In this document: positions 1 through 9,314 of the stretch, piece after piece
Numbering within the stretch: the first letter of the stretch is position 1
Layout of the letters: each line of letters starts with the position of its first letter
NCBI RefSeq assembly: GCF_023703325.1
Contig: NZ_JAMQGM010000029.1
Coordinates: 144,657 to 208,656 of the forward strand
Direction: 5' to 3'
Source of the DNA: Streptomyces meridianus
GTDB lineage: Bacteria; Actinomycetota; Actinomycetes; Streptomycetales; Streptomycetaceae
DNA: 64,000 nucleotides
The notes under the pieces: generated by a model
Told to the model about the DNA's origin: nothing
Databases searched by the model: none
What the model saw: only the letters and a program-made list of their open reading frames with translations
Position numbers and translations under genes: made by a program

Positions 1-2
1 CG

Positions 3-479
3 GCCGTGATCGCCTGGTGGGGCACCGCGATGCTCTGCTACGTCACGCCCAAGGAGCACCTGGGCCTGCCGGACCGCGACGACGTGAAGACCGGCGTGAT
101 CACCTACAAGATCGCGGCGCACGCCGCGGACCTCGCCAAGGGGCACCCGGGCGCGCAGGACTGGGACGACGCACTGTCCGACGCCCGCTTCGAATTCCGC
201 TGGGAGGACCAGTTCAACCTGGCTCTCGACCCGGACACGGCCCGGGCGTTCCACGACGAGACGCTGCCGGCCGAGCCCGCGAAGACGGCGCACTTCTGCT
301 CGATGTGCGGGCCGAAGTTCTGCTCGATGAAGATCAGCCGGAGCATCAACGAGCAGTTCGCCGGCGGCGCCGGGTCCGGATCCGCCGGTGATGCGGAGAT
401 CGAGGCCGGAATGCTGGAGAAGTCCCGCGAGTTCGCCGCCTCGGGCCACCGCATCCACCTCCCCCTCGCGGAGGACTGA
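3..479 (+). CDS. thiC: Phosphomethylpyrimidine synthase ThiC, C-terminal part
   Basis: This is the 3' end of a gene whose beginning lies outside the window; the frame is open to the left edge. ThiC is a radical SAM enzyme that rearranges aminoimidazole ribotide to hydroxymethylpyrimidine phosphate in thiamine synthesis. The visible 158 residues hold the segment AWWGTAMLCYVTPKEHLGLP and the family's unusual C-terminal cluster motif CSMCGPKFCSM (Cys-x2-Cys-x4-Cys), which carries the 4Fe-4S cluster. A strong hairpin follows the stop. A TPP riboswitch would be expected at the 5' end, which is not visible here. Confidence 0.95.
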   Translation, partial: AVIAWWGTAMLCYVTPKEHLGLPDRDDVKTGVITYKIAAHAADLAKGHPGAQDWDDALSDARFEFRWEDQFNLALDPDTARAFHDETLPAEPAKTAHFCSMCGPKFCSMKISRSINEQFAGGAGSGSAGDAEIEAGMLEKSREFAASGHRIHLPLAED

Positions 480-486
480 TCTCGCT

Positions 487-521
487 CCCCTGGCCCGTGT
501 CGCCGCGGTGCGGGCCAGGGG
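487..521 (+). terminator. Hairpin terminator after thiC
   Basis: Perfect 11-bp stem: CCCCTGGCCCG at 487-497 pairs with CGGGCCAGGGG at 511-521, with a 13-base loop. It lies 7 bases after the thiC stop. There is no T-run, which is usual for Streptomyces terminators. Confidence 0.65.
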
Positions 522-678
522 CATGGGGGTGGGGACCAGGGGGTGGCGCCGTGCTTCGGGATTCCCGAGTCGTTCGTACAACAGGCGGATCGACACCCGC
601 CCGGGTGGGGGCCGCCGGTAGCGTACGAACACTCCGGGGACGATCCCGGGAATCCGCAGGACGGGGAGGCTTTTGAGG

Positions 679-1536
679 ATGGATCTCGTACTACGTCCCG
701 GCAGGACGGAGGACCAACAGGAGTGCGGGCGCATCTGCTTCGAGGCGTTCAGCGGGATCGCGGCAGCGTACAACTACCCGTCCGACATGCCGAGTGAGGC
801 TTTCGCAACCGAGCTGATGGGGCACTCGCTGACGCACCCGGGCGTGTACAGCGTGGTCGCCGAACTCGACGGCCGGATCGTCGGCAGCAGCTTCCTCGAC
901 GAACGCTCGTCCGTGGCCGGGATCGGCCCCGTCAGCGTCGACCCGGCTCTCCAGAACAGCGGCGTCGGGCGCCGGCTGATGCAGGACGTGATGGCCCGGG
1001 CCGCTGATCGCGGGGCAGCCGGGGTCCGCCTCGTGCAGAACGCCTACCACTGCCGCTCGTTCGCGCTCTACGCCGGACTCGGCTTCGAGTTCCGGGAGAG
1101 CCTGCTCTGTCTCCAGGGCCCGCCGGTGGGACGGACATTCCCCGGCTACGACGTGCGTGAGGCGACGAAGGAGGATCTCGCCGCCTGCGACGACCTGTGC
1201 CGCAGGGTCCACGGCATGGACCGCGGTGCGGAGCTCGCCGAAGCGGTGGAGGGCGGCACGGCGCGCGTCGTCGAGCACGCCGGGCGGATCACCGGCTACG
1301 CAACCGGGCTGTCGTTCACGGCACATGCGGTCGCCGAGAGCAGCGAGGGCATCAAGGCGCTGATCGGCTCGGCCGACGGCTTCGAGGGCCCGGGCATCCT
1401 GGTGCCCGCGAGCGACAGCGCGCTCGTGCAGTGGTGCCTTGCGGAGGGTTTGCGCATCCGGGAGATCATGAGCCAGATGACCACCGGGCTCTACAACCGT
1501 CCGGCCGGTGCCTGGCTGTCGTCGATCCTCTTCTGA
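679..1536 (+). CDS. GNAT-family N-acetyltransferase
   Basis: A 285-residue acetyltransferase of the GNAT fold, which moves an acetyl group from acetyl-CoA to an amine; the substrate cannot be told. The N-terminal half (about residues 1-150) carries the acetyl-CoA loop in the form QNSGVGRRLM, followed by a helix and the motif SFALYAGLGFEF. The second half (150-285) looks like a degenerate second GNAT domain, as in many 280-300-residue tandem GNAT proteins. ATG at 679 was chosen because GGGGAGGC ends ten bases before it; a TTG six bases earlier is in frame but is placed worse. It stands alone between thiC and a convergent membrane-protein gene. Confidence 0.85.
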   Translation: MDLVLRPGRTEDQQECGRICFEAFSGIAAAYNYPSDMPSEAFATELMGHSLTHPGVYSVVAELDGRIVGSSFLDERSSVAGIGPVSVDPALQNSGVGRRLMQDVMARAADRGAAGVRLVQNAYHCRSFALYAGLGFEFRESLLCLQGPPVGRTFPGYDVREATKEDLAACDDLCRRVHGMDRGAELAEAVEGGTARVVEHAGRITGYATGLSFTAHAVAESSEGIKALIGSADGFEGPGILVPASDSALVQWCLAEGLRIREIMSQMTTGLYNRPAGAWLSSILF

Positions 1537-1653
1537 CCGCTTCGCGTCCGTCGGAGATCCGCCCGTGCATCGGTGCTCCCGCACGGCAGCCGCCGGCGTC
1601 GTGAGGTGCCCCTGACGCCTGCCGGTCCGCGGCGCGGCCGGTTCGGGCCGGGA

Positions 1654-2499
1654 TCAGCCCGGTTCGTGGTCGGGGCTGCCGTAGTCCGGGCTGCTGTACC
1701 CGGGGCTGTTGAAGCTCGGCCGGGAGCCCTCCCGGGGGTCCTGCCGGTCAGCAGCGCCGTCACCGGTCTCGGCGGGGCTGCTGAAGTCCGGTCGGCTGTA
1801 GCCCAGATCGGGCATCCGGCGGACGAGGCGGGGATCGTCGCCGTACGCGCCGTCGGCGCGGCGCACGGCCGGCCCCTCCGCCGCGGGCACGTCCCGCAGG
1901 AACGGCAGGACGCCGCGTTCCAGCAGCGCCTGCCGCCAGGCCTCCCGGGCCCGGGCGACCTCCTCGGGTCCGGGAACCGGCGCCGCGGTCCGTACCGGGG
2001 CGGCCCCGTCCCGCAGTGCGGTGACCAGCAGCCCGCCCATCGCGAGCACCAGGGCTCCGCCTGTGAGTGCGGCGAACACCCAGCCGACGCCGATCAGCGA
2101 CGCCGCGGCGTGCGCGTCGGAGCCGACGGCCCGCAGCAGGTACCCGGTCAGCAGGAACAGCACGGCGGCGACGGCGGCCAGCACCGGAGCCAGCACCGAG
2201 ACCATGGCGAGCATGCCGGGGCCTTCGCCCTCGTCCGCAGGATCCGCGCCCGCGGGGTCCGCCTCCGCCCCGCCCTCGCCGGCGGCCCTGCGCACCTGGA
2301 GGTAGTGCCGGTACTCGTCGGCGGCGCTTGCCGCTATCCCGGCCGAGGCGTCGAGGGCCAGGGTGCGCAGCTGCTCGGTGGTGAGGCCCGGCTCCGGTAC
2401 GGCGGACCCGGGCCGCTCGCGCGATCTGCGCAGAGCTTCGTGCAGGACCCGCTCGAATTCGGGGCGGTCCTCGGGAAGCAGATCCTGGGAGCTGTTCAT
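1654..2499 (-). CDS. Hypothetical membrane protein with two membrane segments
   Basis: A 281-residue protein of unknown function. Residues 1-90 are hydrophilic and charged. Two hydrophobic helices follow (about residues 95-120 and 135-162), then a proline- and acid-rich tail of about 120 residues. The tail ends in a run of short repeats of the form SSPDYGSPD rich in Ser, Pro, Asp and Tyr. It starts at ATG with GGGGGA a suitable distance upstream. Similar proteins lie near thiC in other Streptomyces from memory, but no role is known to me. Confidence 0.75.
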   Translation of the reverse strand: MNSSQDLLPEDRPEFERVLHEALRRSRERPGSAVPEPGLTTEQLRTLALDASAGIAASAADEYRHYLQVRRAAGEGGAEADPAGADPADEGEGPGMLAMVSVLAPVLAAVAAVLFLLTGYLLRAVGSDAHAAASLIGVGWVFAALTGGALVLAMGGLLVTALRDGAAPVRTAAPVPGPEEVARAREAWRQALLERGVLPFLRDVPAAEGPAVRRADGAYGDDPRLVRRMPDLGYSRPDFSSPAETGDGAADRQDPREGSRPSFNSPGYSSPDYGSPDHEPG

Positions 2500-2706
2500 G
2501 TGCGTCCCCCGATGCTCCGTGGGCCGGTGCGCCGGCTCTCTCTCGTCAGGGCACGCGGAGCGGCACGGGAGGAGAACCTGCTGCGGCGACAGGCCGATGG
2601 TAAAGCGATTTTGCCACGCGGTGACAGGCTGTTTCCGGAAAATGCGGGTGCCGGCGGGCCGGTTGCCCGTCGCCGGGGTGCCCCGCGCCCGTCGGCGGGG
2701 ACGCCG

Positions 2707-3729
2707 TCAGCCCTGCAGCGGAAGCCGGACGACCAGCAACTTCCCGTCCATCGTGATGCCGCCGTCCATCGCGACGGCCAGCCCCTCGGCGTAGACGTGC
2801 GGGGTGTCGACGACGGGAGGGCCCCCCGGCTCGCCGTCCTCCGAGCCGACCTCGCCCAGCAGGTACGGGATCGGGCTGTGCCCGTGGACGATGCGGCGCC
2901 CCCCGAAGGTGCCGATGAGTTCCCGCACCGCTTCGGGGCCGGTGTCGTCGCGGAAGGCGAAGCGCTTGGTGAACTTGCGGAACAGCTCCCAGCATTCGTC
3001 CGCGTCGCCGCGCTGCAGGGCCTCGGTCACCGCGTCGTTGACGGCCTCGATGGAGCTGCCGAACTCGAGGTAGGCGGTGGTGTCGGAGTGGACGAGCAGG
3101 TGACCGTCCTCCTCCGCCATGGCGTCGAGCCGGGACATCCACTGCAGGTGGTGGTCCTCCAGCCGTTCCATGTCGGTGCGCTGGCCGCCGTTGAGCAGCC
3201 AGGCGGCCTGGAAGGAGGCGGTGCCGGCACCGGAGTTGACGGGGACGTCACCGAACCGCTTGGCGCCGATCAGCAGCAGTTCGTGATTGCCCATCAGGGC
3301 CTTGCAGTAGCCGCCGGAGGCCGCCGCCTCGGCCGACAGACGCATGACGAGGTCGATGACGCCGATGCCGTCCGGGCCGCGGTCGGTGAAGTCGCCGAGG
3401 AACCAGAGCCGGGTGTTGCCCGCACACCAGCGGTCCTCGGGGTCGATGAGGCCCTGCATCCGGAGCGCCGCGCGCAGATCGTCGAGGTATCCGTGTACGT
3501 CGCCGACGACGTACAGCGGACCCGGGGCGTTGCCGGTCCCGTGTTCGGGCACCGGGACGACGTCGACGGCGGGACGGTCCGCTGCCATGTCCGGGTGGAT
3601 CCCCGGGAGGTCCCGTTCGGCCGGCGGGCAGCCGGGCGGTGTCGCCGGCGGGACGGATGCGTGAACGGGTACGGGCGGCATCCCTGCCGTCGTCCGCACC
3701 GCGGGTCCCGGACCGGCCCCCTGAGTCAT
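2707..3729 (-). CDS. Metallophosphoesterase (calcineurin-like)
   Basis: A 340-residue predicted phosphatase of the calcineurin-like superfamily. The dinuclear-metal motifs are present: GDVHGYLDDL (D-x-H), GDFTDRGPDGIGV (GD-x2-DRG), GNHELL (GNHE), and a late HGHSPIPY. A Ser/Thr protein phosphatase or bis-nucleotide hydrolase activity would be typical of the family; the substrate is not evident. The start MTQGAG at 3729 follows GGAGGGG at short spacing; in-frame codons farther upstream would add up to 26 residues without homology signals. A proline-rich tract of about 55 residues precedes the catalytic domain. Confidence 0.85.
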   Translation of the reverse strand: MTQGAGPGPAVRTTAGMPPVPVHASVPPATPPGCPPAERDLPGIHPDMAADRPAVDVVPVPEHGTGNAPGPLYVVGDVHGYLDDLRAALRMQGLIDPEDRWCAGNTRLWFLGDFTDRGPDGIGVIDLVMRLSAEAAASGGYCKALMGNHELLLIGAKRFGDVPVNSGAGTASFQAAWLLNGGQRTDMERLEDHHLQWMSRLDAMAEEDGHLLVHSDTTAYLEFGSSIEAVNDAVTEALQRGDADECWELFRKFTKRFAFRDDTGPEAVRELIGTFGGRRIVHGHSPIPYLLGEVGSEDGEPGGPPVVDTPHVYAEGLAVAMDGGITMDGKLLVVRLPLQG

Positions 3730-3979
3730 CGACCCCTCCACCATCGCGCCACCGTGCACCGCCGGACCTGCCTTGCCTGCGATGGGGGAGACCCTACTGC
3801 TCGGCATGCTGTTCGCGGTGTCGTGGCTCCATCATAGGAACGCGCTGTGCGGATGGTGACGCACCAGGGGCCGTCAATCGAGGCCCTCATGACTGGTCTG
3901 CAGGCTTTTCTGCCGAATTGGCCCGATCGATTTTCGGCAGCGAGGATCCACTGGAGCTGCGAAGCACTCGGGGAAGGCG

Positions 3980-5098
3980 TCACCCGGTCTCGGACGGCGG
4001 CCGGGGTGCGCTCACCGTGGTGCGTGGCGGCCGGCGCCGCTGGGACGACGCCCGCACGATCAGTTCCGTCGGTATCACCTGCTCCACCGGACGGTCGGAG
4101 GAGAGCCCCTCGATGGCGTCGATCAGGAGCTGCACCACGGCGGTGCCGATGCGACGGGGCTTGAGGGAGAGCGTGGTGATGGGGGGCTCGGTCGTCGAGT
4201 AGACGGTCGACTCGCTGCAGCAGACGAGTAACAGGTCGTCGGGGACGCGCAGTCCGTAGCGCCGTGCCGCTGCGAGCAGGTCGGTGCCGTTGGGGTCGAA
4301 GAGCCCGTACACGGCGTCGGGCCGGTCCGGGCGGGCGAGCAGACGGTCGGCGGCGACGGCTCCGGCGCAGGGGTCGTGCGCCGGGTACTCCTCGTACACG
4401 GGGTCCTGTCCGACACGTTCGCACCAGTTGAGGTACGCGGTGGTGGAGAGCCGGGTGTACGTGTCGGTGGTGGTGCCGGTGAGCAGGCCGATGCGGCGGG
4501 CGCCGGCTTCGGCCAGGTGCTCCAACAGGCCCAGCACCGCGGCCTGATGGTCGTTGTCCACCCAGGCCGTGACGGGCAGCGAGCCGGCCGGGCGGCCGTC
4601 GGACACGACGGGGAGCCCCTGCCGGACGAGTTCGGTGACGACCGGGTCGTGGTCGGAGGGATCGATGACGACGGTGCCGTCGAGGGCCACGTTGGACCAG
4701 ACGTCGTGGCGCGAGGTGGCGGGAAGGATCACCAGCGCGTAGCCGCGGGCGAGGGCCGCGGAGGTCGCGGCCCGGGCCATCTCGGCGAAGTAGGCGAACT
4801 CGGTGAACGTGAAGGGTTCGTCACCGTAGGTGGTGACGGTCAGGCCGATGAGCCCCGATCTGCCGGTGCGCAGGGTGCGGGCGGCGGCGGAGGGCCGGTA
4901 CCCCAGCCGGTCGGCGACTTCACGGACGTGGCGGCGGGTGGCGTCGGGCAGTCTGCCCTTGCCGTTGAGCGCGTCCGAGACAGTCGTGATGGAGACGCCG
5001 GCCGCGGCGGCCACGTCTCTGATGCCCGCCCGTCCGCGCCGGTTGCCTCGCCGGGACGTGTCCGTCCGGCCCACCTGGTGCTTCCCTGCTGCTGTCAT
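3980..5098 (-). CDS. LacI-family transcriptional regulator
   Basis: A 372-residue repressor-type regulator. The N-terminal helix-turn-helix is IRDVAAAAGVSITTVSDALN with the hinge helix next to it (GYRPSAAARTLRTGRSG), and the rest is a periplasmic-binding-protein-like ligand domain. The inducer is unknown; the genes on either side give no sugar pathway. Start ATG at 5098 places the HTH about 22 residues in; the frame is open farther upstream but without homology. The upstream region has a repeated CATGGAAA (see the separate entry) that could be an operator. Confidence 0.88.
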   Translation of the reverse strand: MTAAGKHQVGRTDTSRRGNRRGRAGIRDVAAAAGVSITTVSDALNGKGRLPDATRRHVREVADRLGYRPSAAARTLRTGRSGLIGLTVTTYGDEPFTFTEFAYFAEMARAATSAALARGYALVILPATSRHDVWSNVALDGTVVIDPSDHDPVVTELVRQGLPVVSDGRPAGSLPVTAWVDNDHQAAVLGLLEHLAEAGARRIGLLTGTTTDTYTRLSTTAYLNWCERVGQDPVYEEYPAHDPCAGAVAADRLLARPDRPDAVYGLFDPNGTDLLAAARRYGLRVPDDLLLVCCSESTVYSTTEPPITTLSLKPRRIGTAVVQLLIDAIEGLSSDRPVEQVIPTELIVRASSQRRRPPRTTVSAPRPPSETG

Positions 5099-5483
5099 GG
5101 CGAGCCGATAGTAGGGCTCGGTCGGTGGACTGGTGGGACTCGGAAATACGGTGCATGAAGTGACCTTTCTGCATGGAAATTTTCCCTCAACAGCCATGGA
5201 AAATCAGGCAATTGACTGGCGAAGGCAGCGATTGCCACCTGTGTGAGCTCTGATGCCTGTCGTAGGGGGAATGTTTCGAAGAGGTCTCAAGTCACCTTCA
5301 CGAGGGACGCGCGCCACGGCGCACGCCAAGGAGCGCGCTGACCGGGCCCGCGCCCGGGCGGTGGCGGACTGCGGGGTCGGCCGGGGCTTCCGGGCGTCTG
5401 CGCTGCAGGCGGAAACGCTGGCGCGGCGGTCCTCCTATGGTGTGGAGTGATGCCGAGGACGGGACGGTCGAGGAGGACCTGCG
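5099..5483. promoter_or_regulatory. Divergent intergenic region with CATGGAAA direct repeat
   Basis: This 385-base gap separates the LacI regulator (minus) from the hisC-like gene (plus). It is locally AT-rich near 5160-5210 and holds the direct repeat CATGGAAA at 5172-5179 and 5195-5202, the first copy inside a near-palindrome GGAAATTTTCC. This could be the LacI-family operator, but it lacks the central CG typical of many LacI sites. No gene is seen here. Confidence 0.3.
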
Positions 5484-6563
5484 GTGAGCGAGAAGAACCC
5501 GAAGCTGCGCGGCGCGCTGGACGGTATCCCCACGTACAAGCCGGGGCGGCCCGCAGCGGCGGGCGGCCGGGCGGCGTACAAGCTGTCGTCCAACGAGAAC
5601 CCGTACCCCCCGCTCCCCGGTGTGCTGGAGAGCGCGGTCGGGGCCGCCGGAACGTTCAACCGGTACCCGGACATGGCCTGCAGTGCCCTGGTCGCCGAGC
5701 TCGCGGAGCGCTTCGGGGTGCCGGCCGAGCACCTGGCGACGGGGACCGGTTCGGTGGGGGTGGCCCAGCAGCTGATCCAGGCGACGGCCGGTCCGGGCGA
5801 CGAGGTCGTCTATGCCTGGCGGTCCTTCGAGGCTTACCCGATCATCACCCGGATCTCGGGTGCGCGTCCGGTCGAGGTCCCGCTGACCTCCGGCGAGGTG
5901 CACGACCTGGACGCGATGGCCGACGCCGTCACCGAGCGGACTCGGCTGGTCTTCGTGTGCAACCCCAACAACCCGACGAGCACGGTGGTGCGCCGGGCGG
6001 AGCTGGAGCGCTTCCTGGACCGCGTGCCCTCCGACGTGCTCGTGGTACTGGACGAGGCGTACCGCGAGTTCATCCGCGACGAGCAGGTGCCGGACGGCAT
6101 CGAGCTCTACCGGGACCGCCCGAACGTCTGTGTTCTCCGCACCTTCTCGAAGGCCTACGGGCTGGCCGGCCTGCGCGTCGGGTTCGCCGTGGCGCACGAG
6201 CCGGTGGCCGCGGCGCTGCGCAAGACGGCCGTCCCGTTCGGGGTGAGCCGGATCGCCCAGGACGCGGCGGTCGCCTCGCTGCGCAGCGAGGACGCCCTGC
6301 TGGAGCGGGTGGAGTCACTGGTCGCCGAACGGACGCGGGTGCGGGACGCCCTGATCGCGCAGGGCTGGACGGTTCCGGAGTCCCAGGCCAACTTCGTGTG
6401 GCTGCGGCTCGGCGAGCGCACCCTGGACTTCGCGGCGGCGTGCGAGGAGGCGGGCGTGATGGTCCGGCCGTTCGCCGGTGAGGGCGTGCGCGTCACGATC
6501 GGCGAGGATGCGGGGAACGATCTGTTCCTCGGCGCCGCGGAGGCCTTCCGCAAGGAGCTCTGA
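5484..6563 (+). CDS. HisC-like aminotransferase (histidinol-phosphate or aromatic amino acid)
   Basis: A 359-residue PLP-dependent fold-type I aminotransferase. Visible family marks are SNENPYPPLP near residue 40, NPNNPTS, the aspartate of VVLDEAYREF, and TFSKAYGLAGLRVGF, which contains the Schiff-base lysine. It may catalyse the glutamate-dependent transamination of imidazole-acetol phosphate or of aromatic keto acids. It is not beside other his genes, so it is more likely a second, HisC2/aromatic-type paralogue. GTG at 5484 follows AGGAGG at 5471-5476. Confidence 0.88.
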   Translation: MSEKNPKLRGALDGIPTYKPGRPAAAGGRAAYKLSSNENPYPPLPGVLESAVGAAGTFNRYPDMACSALVAELAERFGVPAEHLATGTGSVGVAQQLIQATAGPGDEVVYAWRSFEAYPIITRISGARPVEVPLTSGEVHDLDAMADAVTERTRLVFVCNPNNPTSTVVRRAELERFLDRVPSDVLVVLDEAYREFIRDEQVPDGIELYRDRPNVCVLRTFSKAYGLAGLRVGFAVAHEPVAAALRKTAVPFGVSRIAQDAAVASLRSEDALLERVESLVAERTRVRDALIAQGWTVPESQANFVWLRLGERTLDFAAACEEAGVMVRPFAGEGVRVTIGEDAGNDLFLGAAEAFRKEL

Positions 6564-6570
6564 CTCCCGA

Positions 6571-6595
6571 CCCGCCCCCCGGTGCGGGGGGCGGG
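6571..6595 (+). terminator. GC-rich hairpin terminator after the aminotransferase
   Basis: CCCGCCCCCC at 6571-6580 pairs with GGGGGGCGGG at 6586-6595 around a 5-base loop. It starts 8 bases after the stop codon and separates the gene from the cyd promoter. Confidence 0.7.
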
Positions 6596-6619
6596 GAAGG
6601 GCCCGCCTATCCTTGTGAA

Positions 6620-6635
6620 TGTGAACGCTTTCACA
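6620..6635. promoter_or_regulatory. Rex operator (ROP) upstream of cydA
   Basis: The 16-mer TGTGAACGCTTTCACA is a near-perfect inverted repeat and matches the redox repressor Rex consensus worked out in Streptomyces, where Rex senses NADH/NAD+ and represses the cydABCD operon under good aeration. It lies 60 bases upstream of the cydA start, as expected for a repressor site overlapping the promoter. Confidence 0.9.
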
Positions 6636-6695
6636 AAGCTTGGATGTGAAGGGCAACCTGCGGATGTGACCGCAGCCACGTAAGGAGAGATCGAC

Positions 6696-8201
6696 GTGGA
6701 CCTGGCATTGGCGCCGGAGACTCTGGCGCGCTGGCAGTTCGGTATCACCACCGTCTACCACTACCTCTTCGTCCCCCTGACGATTTCGCTGGCCGCCACC
6801 GTCGCCGGCCTGGAAACCGCCTGGGTCCGTACCGGCAGGGCGAAGTACCTGGGCGCCACCAAGTTCTGGGGCAAGCTCTTCCTGATCAACATCGCCATGG
6901 GCGTCGTCACCGGCATCGTCCAGGAGTTCCAGTTCGGCATGAACTGGTCCGCGTACTCGCGGTTCGTCGGCGACGTGTTCGGGGCGCCGCTGGCGTTCGA
7001 GGCGCTGATCGCCTTCTTCTTCGAGTCCACCTTCATCGGCCTGTGGATCTTCGGCTGGGACAAGCTGCCCAAGGGACTGCACTGCGCCTGCATGTGGATG
7101 GTCTCGCTCGGCACCACCCTCTCCGCGTACTTCATCCTGGCCGCGAACTCCTGGATGCAGCACCCCGTCGGCTACCGCATCGACCCGACGAGCGGCCGCG
7201 CCGAACTCACCGACTTCCTCGCGGTCCTCACCCAGGAGACCACCCTCGTCGTCGTCTTCCACACGCTCGCTGCGGCGTTCCTCACCGGCGGCGCCTTCGT
7301 GGTGGGCATCTCCGCCTACCACCTGCTGCGCAACCGGCACATCCCCGTGATGCGCGCCTCCCTCCGGGTCGGCCTGGTGATCTGCGTCGTCGGCGGACTG
7401 CTCACCGCCGTCAGCGGCGACCAGCTCGGCAAGGTGATGTTCCGTCAGCAGCCCATGAAGATGGCCGCGGCCGAGGCGCTGTGGGACAGCGAGGCCCCGG
7501 CCCCCTTCTCGGTCTTCGCCTACGGGGACGTCGACAAGGGCCACAACAAGGTCGCCGTCGAGATCCCCGGACTGCTCTCCTTCCTCGCCCACAGCGATCT
7601 CAGCTCCGAGGTCCCCGGCATCAACGACATCAACCGCGCCGAGCAGCGCGAACACGGTCCCGGTGACTACCGCCCGAACATCCCCACCGCCTACTGGGGC
7701 TTCCGCTGGATGATCGGCTTCGGCATGGCGTCCTTCACCATCGGCCTCGCCCTGCTGTGGCTGACCCGCCGGAAGTTCCTGCTCGCCCCGCACCTGCGCA
7801 CCGGCGAGGACGAACGGCCCCACCTCGCGCTCACCCGGAGCCGCGCCCTGGGGACGCGGGCGTCCCGCCGGCTCTGGCAGAGCGCCGTGCTGACCCTCGG
7901 GTTCCCGCTGGTCGCCAACTCCTGGGGATGGATCTTCACCGAGACCGGCCGCCAGCCCTGGGCGGTCTACGGCGTGCTGCGCACCTCCGACGCGGTCTCC
8001 CCCGGCACCTCGCAGGCCGAGGTCGTCACGTCGATGGCCGTCTTCACGCTGCTGTACGCGATCCTCGCCGTCATCGAGGTCCGGCTGCTCGTCACCTATG
8101 CCAAGGCCGGCCCGCCCGAGCTGACCGACGCCGATCTCGATCCGCCGGCCGGAGTCGGCGGACACGACGACGCCGACCGGCCCATGGCCTTCTCGTACTG
8201 A
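6696..8201 (+). CDS. cydA: Cytochrome bd ubiquinol/menaquinol oxidase subunit I
   Basis: A 501-residue multi-pass membrane protein that oxidises quinol and, with CydB, reduces oxygen to water with high affinity. The N-terminal segment WQFGITTVYHYLFVPL has the haem b595 ligand His22 (His19 in E. coli), FHTLAAAFLTGG has His189 (His186), and the GRQPW block typical of the family is near the end. The Q-loop is short, as usual in actinobacteria. GTG at 6696 follows AAGGAGAG at 6682-6689. It is the first gene of cydA-cydB-cydCD and is likely repressed by Rex at the operator just upstream. Confidence 0.97.
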   Translation: MDLALAPETLARWQFGITTVYHYLFVPLTISLAATVAGLETAWVRTGRAKYLGATKFWGKLFLINIAMGVVTGIVQEFQFGMNWSAYSRFVGDVFGAPLAFEALIAFFFESTFIGLWIFGWDKLPKGLHCACMWMVSLGTTLSAYFILAANSWMQHPVGYRIDPTSGRAELTDFLAVLTQETTLVVVFHTLAAAFLTGGAFVVGISAYHLLRNRHIPVMRASLRVGLVICVVGGLLTAVSGDQLGKVMFRQQPMKMAAAEALWDSEAPAPFSVFAYGDVDKGHNKVAVEIPGLLSFLAHSDLSSEVPGINDINRAEQREHGPGDYRPNIPTAYWGFRWMIGFGMASFTIGLALLWLTRRKFLLAPHLRTGEDERPHLALTRSRALGTRASRRLWQSAVLTLGFPLVANSWGWIFTETGRQPWAVYGVLRTSDAVSPGTSQAEVVTSMAVFTLLYAILAVIEVRLLVTYAKAGPPELTDADLDPPAGVGGHDDADRPMAFSY

Positions 8202-8220
8202 AGGACGTCAGGAGCACACC

Positions 8221-9300
8221 ATGGAACTCCACGACATCTGGTTCGTGATCATCGCCTTCCTGTGGACCGGGTACTTCTTCCTCGAGGGATTCGACTTCGG
8301 GGTGGGGGTGCTCACCGGCCCGCTCGCCCGCGACCGGGCCGAGCGGCGCGTCCTGCTCAACACCATCGGCCCGGTCTGGGACGGCAACGAGGTCTGGCTG
8401 ATCACCGCTGCCGGGGCGACCTTCGCCGCCTTCCCCGAGTGGTACGCCACGCTCTTCTCCGGCTTCTACCTGCCACTGCTCGCGATCCTGGTGTGCCTGA
8501 TCGTGCGCGGTGTCGCCTTCGAGTACCGGCACAAGCGCGACGGGGAACGCTGGCAGGGCAACTGGGAACGCGCGATCCTCTGGTCGTCGGTGCTGCCCGC
8601 CGTGCTGTGGGGCGTGCTCTTCGCGAACATGGTGCACGGGGTGAAACTCGACGCCGACCACGAGTACACCGGGGGCCTCTTCGATCTGTTCCACCCGTAC
8701 GCGCTGCTCGGCGGGCTGGTCACCTTCGTCCTCTTCACCTTCCACGGAGCCGTGTTCACCGCGCTGAAGACGGTCGGCGAGATCCGTACCCGGGCCCGGC
8801 GGGCAGCGACCGGGCTGGGCGCGGCAACCGTCCTCCTTCTCTCCGGATTCCTGAGCTGGACGCAGGCCGACCGGGGGGACGGCGTGACGGCGGCCGTTGC
8901 GGTCGGCGCGGTGGTGGCGCTGTCGGGTGCCCTGGCGGCCAACACACGGGGACGGGAGGGCCGGGCGTTCGCGCTGTCCGGTGTCACGGTCGCTGCGTTC
9001 AGCGCCACACTGTTCCTGGTGCTCTTCCCCGACGTCATGCCGTCCTCGCTGAACGACGCCTGGAGCCTGACCACTTCCAACGCCTCGTCGAGCCCGTACA
9101 CGCTGAGGATCATTTCCTGGCTGGCCGCCGTGGCCACCCCGCTGGTGCTGCTCTACCAGGGGTGGACCTACTGGGTCTTCCGCAAGCGGATCGGCACCCA
9201 GCACATCGCGCCCGGGCCCCACGGGCCGGCGGCAGCGGTACCCGGCCGGCACGGGCCGGCCGAAGCCGCCCCCGGGTCCCGTGCACAGGCCGGCCGCTGA
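8221..9300 (+). CDS. cydB: Cytochrome bd oxidase subunit II
   Basis: A 359-residue membrane protein, the second subunit of the bd oxidase. It starts with the conserved segment IWFVIIAFLWTGYFFLEGFD and continues with the GPVWDGNEVWL block of CydB. The length is normal (about 335-380). The C-terminal 35 residues are a proline/alanine/glycine-rich tail not found in shorter homologues. It lies 19 bases after cydA, and the next gene begins 21 bases after its stop, which points to one transcript. Confidence 0.97.
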   Translation: MELHDIWFVIIAFLWTGYFFLEGFDFGVGVLTGPLARDRAERRVLLNTIGPVWDGNEVWLITAAGATFAAFPEWYATLFSGFYLPLLAILVCLIVRGVAFEYRHKRDGERWQGNWERAILWSSVLPAVLWGVLFANMVHGVKLDADHEYTGGLFDLFHPYALLGGLVTFVLFTFHGAVFTALKTVGEIRTRARRAATGLGAATVLLLSGFLSWTQADRGDGVTAAVAVGAVVALSGALAANTRGREGRAFALSGVTVAAFSATLFLVLFPDVMPSSLNDAWSLTTSNASSSPYTLRIISWLAAVATPLVLLYQGWTYWVFRKRIGTQHIAPGPHGPAAAVPGRHGPAEAAPGSRAQAGR

Positions 9301-9314
9301 CCGGCGGAGGGGCT

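Noticed and set aside
1573..3837. 754-codon plus-strand open frame
   Set aside because: Antisense shadow of the membrane protein and metallophosphoesterase genes; high GC keeps this frame open.
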